Below are positions 58,159 through 64,000 of a stretch of DNA of 64,000 nt, piece after piece. Positions within the stretch are counted from its first letter, which is position 1; every line of letters starts with the position of its first letter. Made by a program: the position numbers and the translations under genes. The DNA is from Deltaproteobacteria bacterium (GTDB lineage: Bacteria > Myxococcota_A > UBA9160 > UBA4427): positions 248,001-312,000 of the forward strand of contig JADJOR010000024.1 of assembly GCA_016713665.1 (NCBI GenBank). The letters run 5' to 3'. Below the pieces are notes generated by a model, which saw nothing but the letters and a program-made list of their open reading frames with translations, was not told where the DNA came from and searched no databases.

Positions 58159-58548
58159 TCACTCGAAAACGACTGGAATGAGCCGCTTCGTATCGAAGTA
58201 CTCGCGTACGCTGCGGATGCGGTCGTCGACGATGCGGAAGAGCGCGAGGTAGTCGCCCTTCCAATGACGCCCCCTGGCCGTCAGGCTGTCCACCTGGAAG
58301 CGGGCGCAGACGTGCTCTCCTTCGCCGAAGAGCTCGAGGACCTCCACCTTCATCGATTCGGGGTCGTACAGCGCGAAGGCCCGTTCGAGCATGTCGAGGA
58401 TCGCGCGCCGGCCGACATGGGTTCCGCCCAGCGGAGAGCTCTCCGGGACCCACCAGGTGGCATCCTCCTCGAAGAGCTGCCCGAAAGTCGGATCCCCCAC
58501 CGTCGCCCGGTCGAAGTACGCCTGCACGATCTGCTTTGCATCAGCCAT
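58159..58548 (-). CDS. SnoaL-like/NTF2-fold protein
   Basis: 129 residues, start 'MADAKQIVQAYFDRATVGDP'. Conserved patterns 'FEEDATWWVPESSPLGGTHV' and 'HWKGDYLALFRIVDDRIRSV' match the SnoaL/ketosteroid-isomerase-like group. Likely binds or turns over a small hydrophobic compound; no assignable catalysis. Confidence 0.8.
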   Translation of the reverse strand: MADAKQIVQAYFDRATVGDPTFGQLFEEDATWWVPESSPLGGTHVGRRAILDMLERAFALYDPESMKVEVLELFGEGEHVCARFQVDSLTARGRHWKGDYLALFRIVDDRIRSVREYFDTKRLIPVVFE

Positions 58549-58612
58549 GTCGATCTCCCCTTCGAGCGCATCTCGCCGCTCATGACACGAGTATTTGCCG
58601 ACGGACCTGCGC

Positions 58613-59050
58613 TCACTCCTCTGGGGGAGCGTTCAGGTCGCGAAGGATGTCGGTCCGCAGATTTGTGACCCAGGCGAGATAGCGCGGGTGGATGACGCGG
58701 GAGCCGTCCGGCCTGGCCTCGTAGGCGAGCTTCTGGCTCGACACGTACTGGATCTTCACGGTCTTCGCGTCGTACGTGATCGCGACCTTCGCCCGGTGGC
58801 CCTGGACCAGCTGGACCACGACCATTCGTCCAGGCTCGCTCTTGTCCACCCACCACTGCCGCTTCCGGGTGGCCCACTCGATCACGTTCGCGACCTTCTC
58901 GACCGACATGCCGGCCGGAACGTCGATCGGCTCGGGGTCGATCAGCGGGACCTGTCGCGCGCCGAGCAGCGCCACGGCGAGCGAAAGCATCAGCAGACTA
59001 CGCGTCACGTTGCGACGGGAAATACGCGAAAGGAATCCAGCACTCAGCAT
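58613..59050 (-). CDS. Conserved hypothetical exported protein
   Basis: 145 residues with an N-terminal hydrophobic segment ('SLLMLSLAVALLGARQVPL'), possibly starting at a later Met (residue 21). The body 'MSVEKVANVIEWATRKRQWW' and 'VQLVQGHRAKVAITYDAKTV' is well-folded and charged. I have seen this shape as an uncharacterised periplasmic protein family in proteobacteria. Function unknown. Confidence 0.65.
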   Translation of the reverse strand: MLSAGFLSRISRRNVTRSLLMLSLAVALLGARQVPLIDPEPIDVPAGMSVEKVANVIEWATRKRQWWVDKSEPGRMVVVQLVQGHRAKVAITYDAKTVKIQYVSSQKLAYEARPDGSRVIHPRYLAWVTNLRTDILRDLNAPPEE

Positions 59051-60425
59051 CGATTGATCTCCTTTGGGGTCGGCGGTGGGGGGACGACTTCGCGAAGGCG
59101 CGGCGCCGAGTCGTCATGATTCGGGATCCGATGTTCATGGATTCTCAGGATCGTCGCCCCTCCTCCACATGATCCCCAGACACGGCCTGCTTTCCAAATG
59201 AACCGAGCGGAGGTGCAGAAAACGGGGGACTTCCTTCTCTTCCCTTCCCACCGTCGCCGGGATCGCTGTCCACGGCGGGGTCACGCGGACGACGTTCAGG
59301 GGGCGGGAGGCGATTGCGACGGAGGCGGTCGCCCCGTTGGCCGGGAAAATCGGCTGCGGTTTTCCTCGCTCGCATGACGCGGGAAGAGCTGCTCGGCCGA
59401 ATCTGGATCGAGGCCGACGTTCAGGCGTGCATGGCCTTCGGCGCGGAGATGGCTCGCGAACGATCCGTGGATGTCCCGTTCGAACCGGCGGCATGAAGTT
59501 CAAGCTCGATGACGAGCAGCGTGCAATCGAGATGGAGTCCATCGAAGGCCGATTGTGGATCGTCGAGATCGGACGGATCCGAGTGCACCAGGACGCGGAT
59601 GTCCATTGATGGCTGAGGCCATCGCTGCGCCGGCAGGCCTTCGGGTCCAGGCGCTCCGACGGCTCTCGGCTGGCTCTCGGCTGGCGAGGGTCGGTCCACG
59701 GTCCTCGGCTTGGACGCGACGCTTCGCGGCCGGGGGGCGGGCGCCACGGAGTCTCGTCCGGCACGGGTCTGGGACCGGACTCGCGAGACTGGATGGATCC
59801 CCGACGTGGATTCGAACCACGATTAACAGAGTCAGAATCTGTTGTCCTGCCGTTAGACGATCGGGGATCAGGACGTGAGGCCGGTTTGTACCGGAACGCG
59901 GCGCGCTCCTCAAGGTCGCGGGCCGCATCCGGCGGGTGCACGGATCCTGCCGATCGGATCTGGACCCGCGAAGCCTGAGGCCCGCGTTCATCGGGTCCGC
60001 GCGTGAATGCGAGAACGTGGTCGCAGATCGGATTCGAGGGGCCGGGAGCCGTCCCAGGCAGTCGACGTGGCCGTCTCCGATCTTCCAAGGGATCCGGGTC
60101 ATCCCCGATCGCCCCGGTCCGCGTCGATCGGGCGCGCCCGATCCGCCCCTATAGATAGTGCCATGCCCCGCGGGACCGTCCGGCAGGCCGGCCCGTCCCG
60201 CGCGCCAACGACCGCCGCGCCCCCTGTCGTCGCGGCCGGGCTCCCTTAGACTCGGCCCCTCGTTCGAAGCCCGCGCCCCGGTCCTGTCCGCGCTCGCCCG
60301 TCCGATTCGATCCGGCCCGATCTGGTCGAGTCCGGTCCGGCCGGTCGCGGGTACACCACCCGGGACCGCCTCATTACCCGCGCCCCCCGACAGCCCCTCG
60401 AGAGCCCACCGAAAGGACCCGACCG
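59051..60425. other. Long mostly non-coding region containing tRNA-Gln
   Basis: About 1.37 kb with the tRNA-Gln gene as the only well-supported feature. Two tiny overlapping frames (59374-59496, 'MTREELLGRIWIEADVQACM'; and from 59494, 'MKFKLDDEQRAIEMESIEGR') overlap as ATGA and look protein-like, but lack clear ribosome sites. CTATAGAT at about 60150 may be part of a promoter for the crotonase gene. Confidence 0.4.
59794..59867 (-). tRNA. tRNA-Gln(CUG), CCA encoded
   Basis: 74 nt on the minus strand including encoded CCA. The acceptor TCCCCGA pairs with TCGGGGA. The anticodon stem ACAGA/TCTGT encloses TTCTGAC, giving anticodon CTG (59835-59833). The T-loop GGTTCGAATCC is canonical. Confidence 0.95.
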
Positions 60426-61244
60426 ATGTCCGAGACCGCCGCCGCCAAGCCCGCCGTGATCGTCGAGAAGGAGGGCCACATCCTGATCGTGACCCTCAAT
60501 CGCCCGGAGAAGAAGAACTGCGTCAACTCCGAGGTCATGTGCCGGCTCTACGACGCGTGGGTCGAGCTCGATCGCGATCCCAATCTCCGCGTCGCGATCC
60601 TGACCGGCAACGGAGACACCTTCTGCGCCGGCATGGACCTCTCCGAGATTCCGAAGCTGCGCACGGGCAAGCCCGAGAACGAGTGGATGGCGCGGGTCAT
60701 GAAGGACTCGAACATCACGCTCGCCTGCTGGCTCAAGACCTATCGCCCGACCAAGCCCGTGATCCTCGCCGCCGAGGGCTTCGCCCGCGCCGGCGGAACC
60801 GAGATCCTCCAGGGCACCGACATCCGCGTCGCCGGCGAGAGCGCGATGTTCGGCGTGACCGAGGTCCAGCGCGGCCTCTTTCCGATGGCGGGCTCGGCCG
60901 TCCGCCTGCGCCGCCAGATCCCGTACGCGATCGCGGCGGAGATGCTGCTCGCGGGCGAGGATCTCCCTGCGCGCCGCGCCTACGATCTCGGCCTGATCAA
61001 CCACGTCGTCCCCGACGGCCAGGCCCTCGCGAAGGCGAAGCAGATCGCGCAGCGCATCGCGAGCAACGGCCCGCTCGCCGTCGCCGGCATCCTCGCGACC
61101 CTGCGCCAGACCGAGGCGATGCCCGAGGAAGAGGCCTTCAAGATCGAGATGCAGCACGGCATGAAGGTGATGTCGTCGAAGGACGCCGTCGAAGGCCCGC
61201 GCGCCTTCATGGAGAAGCGGCCGCCGGTCTTCAAGGGCGAATAG
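60426..61244 (+). CDS. Enoyl-CoA hydratase/isomerase (crotonase) family protein
   Basis: 272 residues with AAAGGA before ATG 60426. Family features: 'LIVTLNRPEKKNCVN', oxyanion-hole 'GDTFCAGMDLSEIP', 'ARAGGTEILQGTDIRVAG' and 'FGVTEVQRGLFPMAGSAVRL'. The Glu of 'TEVQRGL' occupies the usual catalytic acid/base position. It ends 'FMEKRPPVFKGE', typical of crotonases. A hydratase role in beta-oxidation or sterol side-chain breakdown is plausible. Confidence 0.88.
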   Translation: MSETAAAKPAVIVEKEGHILIVTLNRPEKKNCVNSEVMCRLYDAWVELDRDPNLRVAILTGNGDTFCAGMDLSEIPKLRTGKPENEWMARVMKDSNITLACWLKTYRPTKPVILAAEGFARAGGTEILQGTDIRVAGESAMFGVTEVQRGLFPMAGSAVRLRRQIPYAIAAEMLLAGEDLPARRAYDLGLINHVVPDGQALAKAKQIAQRIASNGPLAVAGILATLRQTEAMPEEEAFKIEMQHGMKVMSSKDAVEGPRAFMEKRPPVFKGE

Positions 61245-61305
61245 CATCCAGGCGCTGGGCCGGTCGACCGGCAGGCGGACGACATCGCGAGGCGGCGCCC
61301 CGACC

Positions 61306-62364
61306 TCAGAGATCGGTCCGGCGGCTGTTCGAGCATTCGAGCACGAAGTCCGGGCCGAACGCCGTCGCGGGGGTCTGGAAGCCGATGGGCGCGAGCCCTT
61401 CGGCGACGCGGCGTGCGGCCTCGACGGCGGCGACCTGCGTGATCGCGTAGCCGCTCGGCGTCTCGAGCATCGCGGCGGCGCGCAGGCCGCCCGCGCCTTC
61501 GACCTCCGCGAGGACGAGCGATCGCCCGGACTCGCGCGCTTCGTCGGAGGGGCCTTCGGGCAGGCGGTCGATGCGATCCGAGAGGAAGCGCTGGACGAAG
61601 CCCAGGCGCAGGATCGGCCGCAACCGCTCGACCAGGCGCAGCAGGTTCGGCAGCGAGCCCGAGGCGACGACGTAGGTCTCGATGTTCGGGATGCCGGTCG
61701 AATGGAACGCGCTCGCGAGGTCGGCGAGCGGGAGTGCCAGGGCGCGCAGGGGGCCGGCGCCGAGATCGAAGCGGTGCTCGAGGCGGCCGAACGGGCGGGG
61801 GACGAGGACGCCTTGATGGCGGATCCGCAGGCCGTCGGCGAGGGACTCGACCATCGTCCGCGCGGTTCCCCGCGACGCGCCGCCGCCGAGTCCGGCGAGG
61901 CCGATGCGCAGGCGCTTCGGCTCGTCGATCCGTTTCGCGACGTGGACCGCGAGGCAATCGCTCGGCACGACGTCGAAGCCGACGCCCGGGAGCAGCGTCA
62001 CCCCCGCGCGCAGCGCCTCCTCTCCCCGGCGCGCGAGCGCCTCGAAGACGTCGATCTCGCCGGTCACGTCGAGGTAATGGGTCCCCGTCTCGAGGCAGGC
62101 ATCGGCCATCGGCTTCGAGGTCCGCGAGAAGGGGCCGGCGATGTGGAGCACGGCCGCGACGTCCGCGAGCGCCGCGCGCAGCCCCGCCGCGTCGTCGAGG
62201 GCGACGGCGCGCGCCTCGAAGCCGTGCTCGCGGGCGACGTCGTCGAGGCGATGGCGATCGCGGCCGGCGAGCACGACGTCGAGGCCCCGGCGGGCGGCCT
62301 CGCGGGCGACGAGCTTGCCGGTGTAGCCGGTGGCGCCGTAGATCAGGATCCGACTGCGGGACAT
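61306..62364 (-). CDS. Saccharopine dehydrogenase-like NADP-binding reductase (trans-acting enoyl reductase type)
   Basis: 352 residues from ATG 62364 (GGAGA 7 nt upstream). The Rossmann start is 'RILIYGATGYTGKLVAREAA' (G-x-x-G-x-x-G), then 'DVVLAGRDRHRLDDVAREHG' and 'VLHIAGPFSRTSKPMADACL'. 'GTHYLDVTGEIDVFEALARR' and 'LLPGVGFDVVPSDCLAVHVA' are typical of this group, which includes mycobacterial trans-acting enoyl reductases. It sits beside two crotonases, suggesting lipid or polyketide reduction. Convergent with the first crotonase. Confidence 0.85.
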   Translation of the reverse strand: MSRSRILIYGATGYTGKLVAREAARRGLDVVLAGRDRHRLDDVAREHGFEARAVALDDAAGLRAALADVAAVLHIAGPFSRTSKPMADACLETGTHYLDVTGEIDVFEALARRGEEALRAGVTLLPGVGFDVVPSDCLAVHVAKRIDEPKRLRIGLAGLGGGASRGTARTMVESLADGLRIRHQGVLVPRPFGRLEHRFDLGAGPLRALALPLADLASAFHSTGIPNIETYVVASGSLPNLLRLVERLRPILRLGFVQRFLSDRIDRLPEGPSDEARESGRSLVLAEVEGAGGLRAAAMLETPSGYAITQVAAVEAARRVAEGLAPIGFQTPATAFGPDFVLECSNSRRTDL

Positions 62365-62407
62365 GGGCGGTCTCCGGCGAGGCGGGCTCGGGGGCAACGA
62401 GGGCGTG

Positions 62408-63208
62408 CTAGTTGCCCGTGAACTGGGGCCTTCGCTTCTCGAGGAAGGCGGCGATGCCCTCCTGGCCGTCTTTCGTGCGGGCGCAGTCGGCGATGCCGCG
62501 GGTCTCGTGCTCCATCTGACTCTCGAGGCTGTCGTAGGCGCTGTTGACGATCAGCCTCTTGACGACGCCGTAGGCGAAGGTCGGCCCCGAGGCGAGCTGG
62601 CCCGCGAGCTTCTCCGCCGTCGCCATCAGCTCGTCGAGGGGCACGACCTGGTTCACGAGCCCCCACTCGAGGGCAAGCTCCGAGTTGAGCACCCGGTTCG
62701 TCAGCATCAGCTCGAGCGTCCGGCGCTGGCCGATGATGCGCGGCAGGAAGTAGGAAGAGCTGCCGTCGGGCGAGAGACCCGCGCCGGTGTAGGCCATCGT
62801 GAACTTCGCCGACTCCGCCGCGATCGCGAGATCCGTCGCACACACCAGCGAGAACCCGGCCCCCGCCGCCGTCCCGTTGACCGCCGCGATGACCGGCGTC
62901 CGCATGCGCGCGAGGCGCGAGATCGCGAGGTGGAGATTGCCGGCGAGCTCCTTGATGTAGGCCGGCGCCCGGGCCCCCGCCTCCTTCATGCCCGCGAGGT
63001 CCCCCCCGGCACAGAACATCTTCCCCTCGCCGGTCAGGATGACGGCCCGCACGTCCGGATCCTCGTCGAGCTCGATCGCCGCATGGAGCAGATCCCGGGA
63101 CATCGTCAGATCGAGGGCGTTCGCGTGGCTCGCCCGGGCGAGGGTCAGAGTCGCGATCGAGCCATTGCGCTCGAGCCGGAGGGTCGAATAGGGGGCGGGT
63201 CGGGACAT
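62408..63208 (-). CDS. Enoyl-CoA hydratase/isomerase (crotonase), PaaG-like
   Basis: 266 residues from ATG 63208 (AAAGGAG 6 nt upstream). Signatures: 'IATLTLARASHANALDLTMS', oxyanion-hole 'GKMFCAGGDLAGM', 'GTAAGAGFSLVCATDLAIAA' and 'AGLSPDGSSSYFLPRIIG'. The 'SPDG' Asp in place of the second Glu is the pattern of PaaG-type isomerases (2-(1,2-epoxy)phenylacetyl-CoA isomerase) and related delta-isomerases. Likely acts in aromatic or fatty acid CoA degradation. It precedes the reductase on the same strand by about 40 bp, so they may be co-transcribed. Confidence 0.88.
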   Translation of the reverse strand: MSRPAPYSTLRLERNGSIATLTLARASHANALDLTMSRDLLHAAIELDEDPDVRAVILTGEGKMFCAGGDLAGMKEAGARAPAYIKELAGNLHLAISRLARMRTPVIAAVNGTAAGAGFSLVCATDLAIAAESAKFTMAYTGAGLSPDGSSSYFLPRIIGQRRTLELMLTNRVLNSELALEWGLVNQVVPLDELMATAEKLAGQLASGPTFAYGVVKRLIVNSAYDSLESQMEHETRGIADCARTKDGQEGIAAFLEKRRPQFTGN

Positions 63209-63346
63209 CGGGGCTCCTTTCGGGACGGGCGGCCGGGCGGCGACGGGCGGACGATGCCGCTTTCCGGGCGCGAGCACACGTCCCGGGGTCGGGGGACGGG
63301 GCGAGGGGGGGCGGGGTCGCCTCGTTTCGGTACTCTCCCGCGCTCC

Positions 63347-63432
63347 GGAGAGGTGGCCGAGAGGCCGAAGGCGCGCCCCTGCTAAGGGCGTATAGGGAAA
63401 CCTATCGAGGGTTCGAATCCCTCCCTCTCCGC
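63347..63432 (+). tRNA. tRNA-Ser(GCU), CCA encoded
   Basis: 86-nt class II tRNA. The acceptor GGAGAGG pairs with CCTCTCC (63422-63428) and CCA is at 63430-63432. The anticodon stem CGCCC/GGGCG encloses CTGCTAA, giving anticodon GCT at 63381-63383. A long variable arm (TATAGGGAAACCTATC) is visible. Confidence 0.95.
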
Positions 63433-63831
63433 CATCTAGGCTGCGGCCCCGGAGACTTTGCGCCCGGGCCGCGATCGATCCCGAAGATCCGCGCGGATTC
63501 GCGGGGTTTTGGGCGAGCGGCCGGACGAATCCCAAGTAAAGACGCGTCGACGGCGCCCCGCACGGCCGACCTGGGGGTCATTCTCCGGCTGGACGGGCGG
63601 TGGTTCGTTTTGCTGGCTTCCGAGTCATGATGGGGCCCGTGAGCCTGCTTGCTCGCAACATCGGCGGCAGCTCGAGAATCGCCTCCGATAGGCGGCATCC
63701 TCCTCGGGCGAAGGCGGTCGGCGATCCTCGAGTCCCGTGACATTCTCCTGGCGGCGGAGAGTGCGGGAATATCGGAGCTTTCGCCCTGGCCTACGACCTC
63801 GTGATGCCCTCGCGCCAGGGGAGTCCCGTCG
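63433..63831. other. Intergenic region, no gene supported
   Basis: About 400 bp between tRNA-Ser and the last partial gene. Frames on both strands are short or arginine-rich; no clear promoter or terminator. Confidence 0.45.
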
Positions 63832-64000
63832 ATGCAAGCGCAAACCGCCCCCCCGAAGCCGCTTCGATTCGGTCCCGTGTTCGACGATCCGGAGGCCGTG
63901 CTCGGCTTCGTTCGGTCGGGGTCGCCGTACCGGCTGCAACACGTCGTCGATCGCACCTACGCGGGCGGCGAGTACACGCCCTGGTTCAAGGCCTACTGGG
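63832..64000 (+). CDS. Unidentified protein, 3' end beyond the window
   Basis: The frame opens at ATG 63832 with a CAGGGGAG upstream, and reads 'MQAQTAPPKPLRFGPVFDDP' and 'VLGFVRSGSPYRLQHVVDRT' through the window edge without a stop. Only 56 residues are visible; I do not recognise them. Confidence 0.5.
   Translation, partial: MQAQTAPPKPLRFGPVFDDPEAVLGFVRSGSPYRLQHVVDRTYAGGEYTPWFKAYW

Noticed and set aside
59135..60088. A 317-codon minus-strand ORF
   Set aside because: It covers tRNA-Gln and has low-complexity Arg/Pro/Ser composition.

Overview
This is a 64 kb piece of a GC-rich, Gram-negative bacterial chromosome. Two gene families fill it. One is secreted or surface proteins carrying C-terminal PEP-CTERM (exosortase) sorting signals. 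The other is small-molecule and acyl-CoA enzymes: a family III CoA-transferase, two crotonases, an SDR, a Rieske oxygenase, VOC and SnoaL-like proteins, a dienelactone hydrolase and a sulfatase. Together with a selenoprotein, this suggests an uncultured member of the Myxococcota/Deltaproteobacteria-like or Binatota-like lineages. That placement is inference; no rRNA or taxonomic marker is present.

Layout. At 1-4.4 kb a truncated HAF-repeat protein and a CoA-transferase face a thioredoxin-fold gene overlapping a UGSC-family selenoprotein, which has an in-frame TGA followed by a bacterial SECIS-like hairpin. At 5-13.5 kb lie a secreted PQQ-type propeller, a VOC protein, an interrupted protein tyrosine phosphatase, a DUF1624-like acyltransferase, an MFS transporter and an SDR. 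At 13.6-20 kb are a HAF/PEP-CTERM protein, tRNA-Ser(UGA), an M48 lipoprotein protease, a TIGR04073-like exosortase-associated protein, a YjbQ protein, an 80-nt poly-G tract, a GYF protein, the Rieske oxygenase, an SRPBCC protein and a second VOC protein. At 20-31.5 kb are three very large secreted proteins and an SMP-30-like protein. At 31.6-37.5 kb are the dienelactone hydrolase, the sulfatase, a 1.2 kb insertion sequence with 20-bp inverted repeats, a dockerin-like protein and a substrate-binding lipoprotein. At 37.6-58 kb is a dense run of surface proteins: lipase-LamG, beta-helix, RCC1 repeat, propeller/metalloprotease-dockerin, cohesin-like and M11-like protease. At 58-64 kb are small enzymes, tRNA-Gln, two crotonases, a saccharopine-dehydrogenase-like reductase and tRNA-Ser(GCU).

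Functional reading. About ten proteins in 64 kb carry a PEP-CTERM-type tail, and one gene resembles an exosortase-associated family, so the region looks like a substrate island for one export and anchoring pathway. A protease-like gene ending in a dockerin lies 9 bp before a PEP-CTERM protein with a cohesin-like body. That arrangement suggests non-covalent surface docking.

Caution. Several genes are broken by a single-base change, nearly always in a short homopolymer (about 2984, 34325, 45593, 49653, 49735, 56036), and an 80-nt G run is present. I suspect sequencing or assembly errors for many of these. Two internal amber codons (8632 and 49865) are substitution-type lesions and are harder to explain that way.
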